From: Branchinecta lynchi
Lineage: Eukaryota > Arthropoda > Branchiopoda > Anostraca > Branchinectidae
Direction of reading: 5' to 3'
DNA: 64,000 nt
Assembly (NCBI GenBank): GCA_023053575.1
Contig: JAKZAP010000013.1
Span: 19,811,689 to 19,875,688 of the forward strand
Shown in pieces: positions 43,500 to 53,775 of the stretch. Numbering within the stretch: the stretch's first letter is position 1; the number at the start of each line of letters is the position of its first letter. A program made the translations under genes and the position numbers. The notes beneath the pieces were generated by a model. That model was given only the letters and a program-made list of their open reading frames with translations, did not search any database and was not told where the DNA came from.

Positions 43500-43877
43500 G
43501 GGGAAAACCGGTTTTGTATAACTAGTTTATACTAGTTCACCCTCCCTTATCAGGGTAGGTCAAGTATAATCAGGTCACCCCTTCCTGTATTTAAATTAGT
43601 TCCAAGAAAAAATGCAATCCCCTAGAGGAGAGAAGGGGAAAGACTGAATACATTATCATAACCAGGTCAACCCCCTCCTGTCCTGATTCTCACTTCCGAT
43701 AGTGAAAGTAGAACAACCCCCTCAAAGGAATAAGGTGGAAAAGGGTAATCTCATTCAGATGACCAGTTCATCACCCTTACAGGCCTCATTATCATTCCAG
43801 AGAGTGAAAGTGCATCAACTCTGCGCATAATATGGATTCGTTATGCACTATACTCACTTAATAAGTTCAAAATAAAT

Positions 43878-43950
43878 GACCTCGGTGGTATGATGGTTAC
43901 CACGCTAAACTCTGAACTAGCGGTCCCAGGTTCGATTCCTGGCGAGGTCC
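43878..43950 (+). tRNA. tRNA-like gene inside the Polinton (Gln-CUG-like, odd anticodon arm)
   Basis: 73 nt. The acceptor GACCTCG pairs exactly with CGAGGTC (7 bp), the D arm is GGTA/TACC, and the T arm is CCAGG-TTCGATT-CCTGG with a perfect B box (GGTTCGATTCC). The A box TGGTATGATGG is near consensus. The anticodon stem CGCTA/TAGCG encloses ten bases (AACTCTGAAC) rather than seven; they contain CTCTGAA as in tRNA-Gln(CUG). No CCA is encoded. A working aminoacylated tRNA is doubtful, but Pol III and RNase Z recognition look intact. Confidence 0.7.
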
Positions 43951-43952
43951 TA

Positions 43953-44011
43953 TGAGCGTGCCTTAGGCGCCCATTTCATAAGACTCAGGGGGCTAAGGTA
44001 CGCTCATTTTT
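43953..44011 (+). ncRNA. Hairpin RNA directly after the tRNA-like gene, with Pol III T5 stop
   Basis: TGAGCGTGCCTTAG (43953-43966) pairs with CTAAGGTACGCTCA (43993-44006): 13 Watson-Crick pairs plus one G-U. A further partly paired GCGCCC/GGGGG extension follows, with a loop of about 15 nt. TTTTT (44007-44011) follows at once, a standard Pol III stop. It begins two bases after the tRNA 3' end, so both parts would be in one transcript of about 134 nt that RNase Z could split. Size and shape suit a small pre-miRNA-like hairpin. Confidence 0.6.
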
Positions 44012-44123
44012 GTAAAATAGCGAAGAAGTATTTCACCCCTGTTCACACCCTCATTCCTGTCAACCCCTCATTTCCGGTAGCGAAAGTCCAATAACACCAT
44101 GTGCATCCTCATTATTCTGTCAG

Positions 44124-44526
44124 TTCATATCCGGCATTCAAACTATGCACATCAACACCACGCAAGCCCCCGTCTTCAAGTACAAGCCTTAATGGCTCAA
44201 CTGGTAGAGCAGTCAACAGGTGATCCAGAGGTCCCCGGATCGATACATTTTCAATCTCCCCACTCAAACAGATGGGCGATTCAACGGTGGGGGGAAGGTG
44301 GAAGGGGGGTTGGGGGTGGGGGCACTTTCTACCCCTTCCCTACATATGCCCACTCTTTCTACACACTCCCCCTCCTCCCATAATGTTAGTTTAAGGTTTC
44401 TAGCTCACACTGATATCACATAATTGATACAGGCCGGGCATATGGTACCTGCCGCTTCAATCTGACCATGAATTTGAAGCGGCATGTACCATATGCCCGC
44501 CTGTATCAATTATGACCTATACTACT
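44124..44526 (-). repeat. Right terminal inverted repeat of the Polinton
   Basis: About 403 bp, ending CAATTATGACCTATACTACT. It mirrors 35521-35940, including the tip hairpin (44423-44460 with 44474-44510) and the tRNA-like piece, here on the plus strand (about 44190-44250: GGCTCAACTGGTAGAGCA...GGATCGATAC). A block of about 25 bp after GGATCGATAC is missing relative to the left copy. Confidence 0.9.
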
Positions 44527-44637
44527 GATAGAATATCTGAACTCGGTTTTCTCTGATGATTAGCCTGGCGAAGACAAGACCGAATTGTCTGGATCAAATC
44601 TTAGATTTTTGGGATCCCATCGACACCTTTGGTCTTG
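44527..44637 (+). mobile_element. GGATCCC-family element, copy 4, right part
   Basis: Begins with the second GATAGA and continues ATATCTGAACTCGG to GGGATCCCATCGACACC and GGTCTTG, the exact continuation of the left part at 34686-35520 when compared with 61272-61379. Confidence 0.8.
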
Positions 44638-44783
44638 TTCTTCCGGATTCTAGATAACCGTTTCGTCCAGACGGATCTGGGAGGTGAAGACAGAGGCCAA
44701 AACGTCTGGAAGTCCGGGGTGTCGGACACCCCAGATTCCGGATGTCTGCAAGGTGCCATAGAGTAGGAAGAAAAGGGAAAGTG

Positions 44784-45621
44784 ATAGCTTGTTCACACGG
44801 GGCTGAAACAGCGGCCGATTCTCGATCAGCGGCTGATTTACGCGCGTAAATAGCGGTTGAAAAAATTCCAAAAATCAGCCGCTGATTTTACAAATAGGCG
44901 CTTATTTTCTTCGCGGTCACCGATTGGGGTAAACTAAATCCTTTGAATGTGACCTTTGATGACTCTAGGGACAGTAAACACAATGTAATTAGGGGAACTA
45001 GTCAAGCTTGGCGAGTTTTAGGTCAATCCAGTTCAGATTCTGTCAGAGCAATGCGAACACAACATGATTTTTACATTGAGCATACAAGGATTACTAAATG
45101 ATCTCGAAAAAAAAGGTAGAATAATTTTCTAATTACAACAGCGTATGTTCTGTTTATGTCTAACATTTATTTTTGTTGTTTTCTTTAAAAAAAATAATAA
45201 TTTGAGTAACTTTTCCATTCAACCTTCACTGAAAAGTAACTGAACAACACTAACTGATTGCATTCTGTTCTCGTTTTATTTGTATTTATTATTAATTGAA
45301 TTGTGCGTTCTCATTTAAAAACAAAAATTTTAAATGAATTTTATTTGCTTTTGAACTTAAAATTGCCGAGTCGCCTAAAATCTGTCAATATTCATTTTGT
45401 GACTTTTTCCTAGTCCAAAAGACAACAAGTCAACTATGTTTGACTTAGACTAACTCACAAGATGTTTTTGTTAATTTTATATATTTTGTTACAAACAAAA
45501 AGAATATTCGAAATTAGGTTTTTCTTTTTAATTCTCCCGTCAACCCCCAAAAGCTGATTTGTCGTCTGAACAGATCAGCCGCTGTTTCCGCGCTTATTTC
45601 GGTCCCGTCTGAACAAGCTAT
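44784..45621. mobile_element. Inverted-repeat element with ATAGCTTGTTCACACGG ends
   Basis: ATAGCTTGTTCACACGGGGC at left pairs with GTCCCGTCTGAACAAGCTAT at right; both continue into GAAACAGCGGC/GCCGCTGTTTC. The inside is AT-rich with no gene. Target duplication not clear. Confidence 0.55.
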
Positions 45622-45945
45622 GATTAACAGTTGTGACTGGGATCTAAGAGATGTTTGAAGTGCGAAGGGGACATGTAGGAAATATTGCACAATAGTAAAA
45701 TTAGCCGACATCTTTATCGTGAAAATCTGGAAGGGTTGGCTTGACTATGCGAAAGCCCAGGACGTCTGGTAATCCGGAAGGTAAAGCCTGGCTTTGAATC
45801 TTTATAGAGGCTATTCTCGCCGTTTCCCGAGGAATCCATTTGAGGAGTCCCCGCATTTTTGTTTGTCCTGGGGACTCACTCCCCGTATTCTCGCGAGTCC
45901 CCACGGCACGGACTGGGAATGCTCCGGTTATCATCACCATAATAA

Positions 45946-46880
45946 CAAGACCAAAGGTGTCGATGGGATCCCAAAAATCTAAGATTTGATCCAGACACTT
46001 CGGTCTTGTCTTCGCCAGGCTAATTATCAGAGAAAACCGAGTTCAGATATTCTATCTACCTATCTATACCTCTATAAGCCATATCTATTTTGACGATATT
46101 GACCGAAAATTCCTGCTTTACTACTGCCAAATTTGCGGTTTCGCCCGAATTCCGAGCGAACTACTAGTCCAGCAAAAAAAAGAAAAATCCAGAAACGAAG
46201 CCGGCGTATCTCCTTATCCCTATAAAGAAATCTAATCAACTTTAAATAAAATTTTGACTTAAAAAAATGTGGGTACAACCGGATTCCGGACTAATTATAT
46301 ATCCGAGTAAAAAATGATCATTATATACAGACTCAGCGTCTCTCCTTGCCCCTAAATATATCATCTAATCAACTTCAGATAAAGCTTTTACTTTTAACAT
46401 ATTTTCCGGTTTTGGCCGGATTACAGGCGAACTAGTTGTCCGGCGAGAAAATGGCTTTCACCATCGGGTTCAACATGTCTTCTTACCCATTAATCAAACA
46501 TTTAATCAACTTCAACTGAAACTTTTACTTTTAACAAACTGTCCGGTATTTGCCGGATTCCGGACGAACTACTTGTCCGGCGAGAAAATAATTGTCACCA
46601 TCGTGCTCAGCATGTCTTCTTACCCCATAATCGACTATCACATTAGCTGTTTAAAAATATTTTGTTTGTCCCTTAAATTGAACCCCCTCCCCCACCCCCA
46701 AATATAGGGCTACAGAGCCCATCTACGAAATCGACCTTACCCTTGACCCAAACAATCTTTATACCAAGTTTCATCAAAATATCTCATTCCCTTCGAGAGT
46801 TATCGTGCTTACAGACGGACGGATGGACGGACAACTTTTGCGATGTCATAGGTATCCCTCCACTTTTGGGATCCCAAAAA
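45946..46880 (-). mobile_element. GGATCCC-family element, copy 5
   Basis: Reverse orientation: begins CAAGACCAAAGGTGTCGATG and GGGATCCCAAAAATC, runs through tail and monomers (CCGGATTCCGGAC), a short GGACGGA run, and ends CCACTTTTGGGATCCCAAAA. It holds the unoccupied GATAGA site in complement (about 46050-46060). Confidence 0.7.
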
Positions 46881-47608
46881 AGGACTCCCTTTCAGATTCG
46901 GAGGGGAATCAATTTTATCTGGTGTTGGTGCGATTTAAGATTAGTAAAAATAATTATAATAAGCAAAACCAAAAGTAAAGTGGATGCAAACTATTTTTGT
47001 CAACTGCATATTTTTTTTCCGAACAAAGTCCATTTTAGAAGCATTCAACGTGTTCTCATTGTTTTCCTAGGCGGAGTCCGCGTGGAGCGACGAGTGAATC
47101 TATTCTCGCCGTTCCCTTAATCCCTTCGCTTTCCCGAGGAGTCCTCGGGGAACGGCGACAATACGCCGGCGAAGTCTGGCTTCAAAAGCCAGCTTTTTGC
47201 CACTCTTTTTGTCAGCTGAGTAAGAAGTAGCTGTATGCCAGACTGTTTTGTTCAAAAAGGCGGTGGCGGACTTTTCAAAATTAAATTGCAGTATGGTTCT
47301 GATGCCTTGTTGTCTATATGTTTAATTTACCTGGGAACCAACCTTGGATATCTTCCAGAGATGAGTCTTTATCTGGTAAGAATATTGCAGACTACCTTAG
47401 CTATTTCAGTCTGGAAAGATTATAAAATGGATATTTCCCTAAATTCTTGTGTCTTGACTCTTGTGCCTGTGGCAGTTGTGGTGTCATGTTTGTCTGTATT
47501 TGTGAAGTTGTAAGAAGAGACAAGTTTATACCTGAATATTGTTGTTTGATTGATTTTTCTGTTGAATGATCAAGTTTTCATGTTTCTTCTGTTGCATTGT
47601 GTATGTAC
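46881..47608. other. No gene seen
   Basis: The frame at 47235-47513 is Leu/Val-rich and looks accidental. CCCGAGGAGTCCTCGGGG near 47134 is a small palindrome that resembles CCCGAGGAATCCATTTGAGG at 45827. Confidence 0.3.
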
Positions 47609-48284
47609 TGGAGCCTGACTGGAGCCCATACTATTTCCGTCGGTTTATATTTCCGTCAGCACCCGGCGTGAACTAGTTTTAGCTTAGATGTACCTTAGAT
47701 GCACTACAACCTGTCTAAAATAGTTAAACCTGTTGAAAGATGTGTGTTTAAAATCATATTCACTGATAAATCTTTCTAAATTCAGATATTTAGGCACTGT
47801 TGTGACGGAAATAGAATCACGGCATCCCACATCGTTAAAGTATAAGAGAGTCGACGTCAATTTCTGTAAGTTATAAACAGGCTTAAAAGACAAAGATCTT
47901 CTCTGTCTAAAACACTAAATGTTTTTCAAATATCGAATTCATGTTTGTTTCTGACAATCATACAGTTGCTTTCATTTTTTTCCAAGTACCTAGGTTAAAC
48001 AATGATTATGTGACGGAAACCAAATTCAGATGACCAGCCGTAACGGTAACAAAGTCCCCAGAAAATTTGTGGGTCATCACTGAAAATCATGTACTGGCAA
48101 TGCAGCTTGCACGCTATTATCTCGTAAGAAAACCTAGGATGAAGAAGAAGAAGATGGCTTTCTTTTGATAGATTGTTGACCTTTTTTGGAAATTTCTGTG
48201 GTGAGAAAAAGACAACCAAAGCTTTCCAATGGAATAGACAGGTTAACTTCTGATGGAAATAGTATAGGCTCCAGCACTAGCCTA
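47609..48284. mobile_element. Possible element with GGAGCC-ATACTATTTCC inverted ends
   Basis: GGAGCCCATACTATTTCCGTC at left and GATGGAAATAGTATAGGCTCC at right are inverted repeats of about 20 bp. Inside, GTGACGGAA(A/C) recurs. No transposase and no clear target duplication. Confidence 0.4.
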
Positions 48285-48924
48285 CCTGTGTATGCCTGTG
48301 TACTACAGATGTACTAACCTTAAATCTTAATCCAATCTACTGCTTCTGCTTGATACAAACCCAGCCTCTGTCATGGGTCAACTTTAATACCACCCAAGAT
48401 TTCAGCAGATTTAATTTTTGTCCTATGGCTACGTAACAACACATTTCAAGGCACAAGCCAAAACAGAAACGAAAGTGATACAAGAAATAAACTTAAAAGG
48501 ATTAGCTTATTGCATGCTGATACTCTTAAAGCTCTCAGATAGTCTAGGGCCTAGACTATGAGATTGCCCAACTATTTGGTGGGAACAAATCATGTGCACT
48601 GAAGGAAATTAATGATCCTGGCATAGCTGATTTGCATTTTGATGTGAGCAAATGGGCTAAACATGGGCTATAATAGCACTCTCTAGGAAGTGAATGTATC
48701 TGCAGTTTTGTCTGTGTTGATGGTAGGTACTGTTGATGGGATGTTCTGTCGAGAGACGAGAGATTTTGTTTCTTCTGAATCTTCAAACAAATATGTGGCA
48801 CCTAAATTCTGCTGAATTTTGCCTTTGGAAGTCACTCTTACTGTATACATAGCCTATTTAGTTTTTGGTTGCTTCTGGTTTGTCAGCTAGAAAGACATTA
48901 AATGTTTTTTTACATAAATATTCT

Positions 48925-49310
48925 TTGAGCCCAAGCTGACTTTGAAACATTTATTCAAACAATGTTTACAACGGGTATGTCAGCTAGGATTCCTTATCAG
49001 CGATATTTCGGCCCTTCTTGGCAAGGGTACTCATCAGGCTGTCAATATTCTGGTTCAACTTCGCGGAAGGAAACAAACCTGTAATAAATAACTGAAGCTT
49101 CTACCAACTATAAATATCTTATTAAAGTAAATTATCTTCAAATACCACTATAATGAAAAAATTAGTCCTGAGATTTACTTTTTGACACAGACTCTGTTTT
49201 TGGTGCACGATTGACAGCCTGTCGAGGACCCTTGCCAAGAAGGGCCAAAATATCGCTGATGAAGAATGGTAGCTGACGTATCTGTTGTAAACATTGTTTG
49301 AATAAATTTT
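48925..49310. repeat. Inverted pair of hammerhead-type repeats, one intact core
   Basis: The minus-strand core is intact: CTGATGAG (49037-49030), CCCTT-AAGGG stem and CGAAA (49010-49006), with CAGC before the core able to pair with GCTG after ATATC. The plus-strand core (about 49217-49250) has mutated to CTGTCGAG and CAAAA. Outer arms TTATTCAAACAATGTTTACA match the copy at 3637-3800. Confidence 0.55.
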
Positions 49311-49494
49311 TTTACATATTTTTTTCTTTATCAGTTTGGAAGAAAAAATAACAAATATAGCCTATTAGCACCCTGCTAATACTCGCCTGATGTTCAAAGC
49401 AAACGCTACAATGCTGTGAATTTGCTTCCCTGAAAATGGCAATATTGTAGAAATCATGCCTATTTGCTCTTGTTGTTACTGGTTTTGTTTTTAG

Positions 49495-49593
49495 GGCTAC
49501 TAAGTTGAATCCTCCGAGCACTGTCTCTTTTCCCAAACAGAAGATGGATTCCTCAGCTGAGCAGAATTCTGCCAATGAAGTCCGAAATCAAAG
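49495..49593 (+). CDS. Unidentified gene, exon A (likely contains the start codon)
   Basis: Acceptor-like TTTGTTTTTAG and donor GTAAGT bound it. In the frame that fits the next exon it reads ATKLNPPSTVSFPKQK, then MDSSAEQNSANEVRNQ. The ATG at 49544 is a possible start, which would make the first half 5' UTR. It ends two bases into a codon, completed by the C that opens exon B. Function unknown; the series of four exons with matching phases argues for a real host gene, probably nuclear given the basic region in exon D. Confidence 0.55.
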
Positions 49594-50923
49594 GTAAGTA
49601 GATGTGGTCTGACAAGGGTCACATAGCATTTGATACTATTTTAAACTTCTGGCACTAACTGAATCCCTTAATTACCATTCATAGATTTTTTGGCTTCAGT
49701 TTTAATCTTAGTCTCGTACAAATTCGACATTTTTGAACTTAGGTTTTGGACTAGCACTCCTGCAGTCTCAGATTTGGGACTGAGACCAAGGCAAAAATCC
49801 ACAGAACCTACTGATATGTCACTGCTGTGGTGTAAGTTGCAAGAGGAACAAAAGTGGAAGTATTTTGTTAAAGTATTTCTGTCAAGACAATAATGTATGC
49901 CTTTCAAATGACCTACTAACCACCTAGCGTAGAGGTTTGAACAGGCTCTGTCCCTTCGGATTTTGTCTACACCTCAGCTACAGGAGGGGTACCTGACCTC
50001 GTTTTTACATATGACTTTTTTGAAAGTCATGTATGAAAATTATTCAAGTTCTGTGCCTTTTCTGTGTTTTCTGTTTCAGTTGAAAAGGGATTTTCTGGCT
50101 ATTGACTTTGCTAACTCTACCTTTTTCATCATTTTGTAAGGTTAGAATGAAGGGATTGTGTTTGAAAGAAAAATATGTTTAACTAGAAATATTGAAGCAA
50201 TAATTATTTATCCAACATGTAAACATTCAATTAGCTTCAATCTAGTATGTCTGTTATATTTTTTGGTTCCTTTTTAAGCCAGATGGATTATTCTGAAGGA
50301 AAGACTTCTCTGTAAATTTAAAATCTTGTCTGAGGTTGCATACCCCTCCTGTACACCTATCAGTAAATCCAGCCAAGTGGGGCCAAAGTCACCTGGATAA
50401 TAGGATATATTTGGTTCAGTATGTTAGTCAACTTCACTTGCCTCGAGAGGCTGCAGACACTGCTTTCTTTCATTGTCAGATCTGGCAGAAACAAAAACTT
50501 GATCTTAATTTTAATTTAATTGACTTTAACAAGAGCTAGTAATTTTCAGAAATACATAAAAGTTAATTTAGATTATGGGAATTGATCCTTGAGAAAACAA
50601 GCCCTTCAGCTTTGGCATTGATGGAAGGGTGGCCTGTCTCTGTGCAAGGATATTGATTTTCAGGGATAGTGCAGTCATTGTGGGAGAAGCTGCCATCCCG
50701 ATAAAAAAAATCAGTTGCACTCTTTCGTCTGCAATCACTACTAAACCTACAGAACGTACTGTCACATCAATTGAGTAGGAGAACACGAATCAGCTTTGGG
50801 CAGCCACAGTGTGGTTGTGTCCGACGTCCGACGTTTGGTGGTCACGGATCTACCCTTTAAAGAACGGCGTCGTCGGGACCTAGTTGGCAACTAATTATAC
50901 TCTAATTCTTATTTATATTCTAG
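49594..50923 (+). other. Intron A of the unidentified gene
   Basis: No repeats I recognise. AT-rich; short frames on both strands only. Confidence 0.4.
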
Positions 50924-51071
50924 CAATCAGTTGACTGTATATGGAACGATCAGCTTCAGGGATGTTCCGGTTTCTGCATTGGGACTATTAAGTTCAGAGA
51001 CATCTTCATATTTAGCAGGCAGTGAATGTGATGTTCTGTTTAAGAGACTGGTTGATCAGAAGCAGCTAATG
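50924..51071 (+). CDS. Unidentified gene, exon B
   Basis: Acceptor ATTCTAG, donor GTAAGC. It encodes NQLTVYGTISFRDVPVSALG, then LLSSETSSYLAGSECDVLF and KRLVDQKQLM. It looks like a compact mixed alpha/beta segment. It closes on a codon border, in phase with exon C. I do not recognise the family. Confidence 0.65.
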
Positions 51072-53775
51072 GTAAGCTATTGTGCTAAAATGGTAGGGTA
51101 CCTATGAAGATGGCCAAATATACATTCCAACCTCACCTTCGGCCAGTAATTATGGTTGGGCTAACTTTCACGATTATTATTTTTACCAAAACCATTTGCT
51201 GCTGTCAACTGCAGCACTAAATGCTTTTGGTAAAAATAATAATTTCATATTCCTTACCTTCAGTACCTTTCATATACACAGCAGCTTACTCGACATCTGG
51301 TACCATCACTGAAGTTTCAAAGGCGTCTAACATTTTGGGTGGTAGAAAGGAGTGGAGCTAAAGATAGGGAAAGCATTCCAATCAGTCTAATTAGAAAGTG
51401 GAAATGGACAGAAAAGCTACTAGTTCTTACTTCAGATGGATTCCAGTCAGAACCTGGCCAAAATCGTACATTTACGAATGAATATAATTACCCATTTATC
51501 GTGAATAAGGGTCGATTAAGAGTAAACCAGCATGCTGAATCTGAAAATGTTGCTGGTGTTTGGATAAAATCGAGGATTCGGCTGGAACTTGCTTGTCATC
51601 AGTTTGTATAGTTTATGTATTTATGCTTATCAACAAAAGCATGAGACAGAGTACAGAAAAAATGACTAAATAAATCACCACCAAATAGAAAACGAAACCA
51701 TCTGATTTCAGAAAAACGCCCAAAGGAATGCTGCTCCAAGTTTGGTTAGACGGCGTATTAAGAGCTGACGGAACTAGAGGGGGGGGGGGAGGGGGCAGCT
51801 TCCCCCCCCCCCCCGCCCCACACACAAATTCTTGTCGGTCAGTAAATGTGCTCATACGAATGACCACATTTGAGTAATCCTGCCGCTCTCTGAAGGTTAG
51901 AAAAAGCCTTCTCTGGGAATTTGAAGCTCTAAATAACCCGTTTCTCGTTCCATTTCTGAAACCGACGAAAGCTTTGTCGGAAAAGCCGATGATCTGAAAA
52001 GCTTCGTCGGCAGATTAAGATCCGTCATTTAGTCTGCTGGTGACTCTCGGGTGCGGTCAATGGAAACAGTGCAATGCGTTGAACCGAATCTGTTTTTTCG
52101 TTCAGTTTCTGGTAACCGAAAGCTTTGTCGGAAAAGCCGATGATCTGAAAAGCTTCGTCGGCAGATTAAGATCCGTCATTTAGTCTGCTGGTGACTCTCG
52201 GGTGCGGTCAATGGAAACAGTGCAATGCGTTGAACCGAATCTGTTTTTTCGTTCCGTTTCTGGTACCGTAAAAGCCTTCTCGGAAAATCATATCAAGCTG
52301 ATGGTAAAACCCTTGTCGGCAAATTGAGATCCTCCTTTCATTTGTTTCTATTTGCAATGACTGGTAAAAGTCTTGTCGGTAAACGGGGTCGATAAAACTG
52401 TTCCGTTTCCTTCTGGACTCCACAAAAATCTTGTTGTTAAATCAGTTAATGTGACGTCGGTGTGAACAGTTCATCGTTCCGTTCGTTGTCGGTAAATCAA
52501 CCACACCGGCAAACTTGTTTTTTCTTCTTGGGTCATTGTCTGTTTGCACTCACTAACTGCCCTTTTTGGCTGAACTGCCTAGTAACTAAGTAACGAATTT
52601 ATTTCAAAAAACCACTATCATGGCAATGCCAAATTTGGGTATTACGTCAAGACTGCACACCTTCTCATCGAAAAAGCCTGGTCGGTAAATCTCGATCTTC
52701 ATTCGTATGCTCGTCTTTTCGGTGTGGTAAATAACCGCTACCAAAAGAGGTTCGAACACACAAATGGTAGATTCATAGCATTTGTCATCTGACTCTAATG
52801 GGAGCGCTTCCGAAAAACATCCTGTACCCCCGCTTCCCCATCGCCACCCTCACCCCATCGACTTCGTATCCGGTTCGGGTCTCGAAGTAAAGATCTAAGT
52901 CCCATCAGCTTTATATCTTCTAAGTTTGTTCCAATCACTATCCGGCCGGTCCCTACGCGTGTCACCTCCCTGAAACTCCCCTCCACCGTTGCCGGATGCG
53001 AATAAATGGCACATCTCGGCGAAGTTTCACTCGAATCGAAGCACCTTCTAGTGCCCCTGAACTTAGTATGTTACAAGTTTCATGTCAGTCACCGTGTGCG
53101 TTTGGTTCGATGATGCGTGTCACTGGTGTCACAGAACTTCGCTGCCCCCCCCCCCCCCCTTCAAAAGCCCCTCATCGTTCTCGGATTCCAGCCGTTAAGT
53201 TTCAATGAAAGGGGATTGCAGTTTCGCAATTTACGAATGTCAAAAGACCCTCCCACACACACACTCATACACAAATGATCTGATAGGCTAGTTTTTTAAA
53301 GTATTTACAAAAAAATCGCGTAAGTTTTCCAAGTGAAAAAGACAGCCGCGTAAATCTTTAACTAGTGCAGTTCTACTATAGCGCAGTGGCTATCACGACT
53401 TTTCTAGTTTGCTGAACTATGATGACTGCATGGTAAACTCTTGATGCAAGGAAGTGAGTGATAGATTCACAGACTTTCCATACAAAAAGGTCTCACCTGA
53501 TATATCAACATTGATTGTTTCAACGGTTTAGTTATGCGGTAGCGGGCAATTTGCATGAAGGGGCAACGGCGCGTTCAGTCGGCAAATTGTCAAGTTCTGT
53601 GGGTAAAATGTGGGCTTGCCTCCCCCCCCCCCCCCCACACACACACATACGAAAACGAGCTAGTGTCGCCACTGATTATCAGTCATCCGTTTGAAATATG
53701 CAGCCATTCGGATTGCCGGTTCCCGCAAACCGTATTTTTCTAACTAGACTAGAACAAGAAAAGATTCCAAGCAGA
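51072..53775 (+). other. Intron B of the unidentified gene, first part
   Basis: A G-run and a C-run face each other at 51779-51793 and 51804-51815. From about 51960 to 52260 a unit of 151 bp (AAAGCTTTGTCGGAAAAGCC...) stands twice in tandem, followed by decayed echoes with CTTGTCGGTAAA to about 52690. C-runs lie at 53145-53158 and 53622-53635. No exon seen. Confidence 0.45.

Larger units (their letters stand above)
43560..44100. promoter_or_regulatory. Recurring TTCCGATAGTGAAAGT-type motif in the noncoding right end
   Basis: TTCCGATAGTGAAAGT (43694-43709), TTCCAGAGAGTGAAAGT (43795-43811) and TTCCGGTAGCGAAAGT (44072-44087), each preceded by a C/T-rich AACCCCnTC-CTGTC-type segment, form a loose array. 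It flanks the tRNA-hairpin unit on both sides. It could be an enhancer or replication-factor binding array. Function unknown. Confidence 0.45.
35521..44526 (+). mobile_element. Polinton/Maverick-class virus-like element lacking polymerase B
   Basis: Full element of 9,006 bp with terminal inverted repeats, 6-bp target duplication and a virion gene set: packaging ATPase, small core-type protein, integrase, penton-like, pVI-like, hexon and adenain-type protease. Typical Polintons are 15-20 kb and carry a protein-primed DNA polymerase B. No such gene, helicase or primase is visible in any frame. Gene spacing on the plus strand is tight (overlaps of 1-16 nt). Lesions: one truncated ATPase copy and one stop in the hexon; otherwise the frames are open, pointing to a young copy. 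Confidence 0.9.

Noticed and set aside
44192..44383. Frames in both terminal repeats reading MAQLVEQST.DP.VPGSI
   Set aside because: This phrase is a chance translation of tRNA-like DNA (GGCTCAACTGGTAGAGCA...) and is common in invertebrate annotations. Not a protein.
47235..47513. 92-codon hydrophobic frame as a membrane protein gene
   Set aside because: No upstream signals, no family resemblance, T-rich base composition alone explains the Leu/Val/Ile content.
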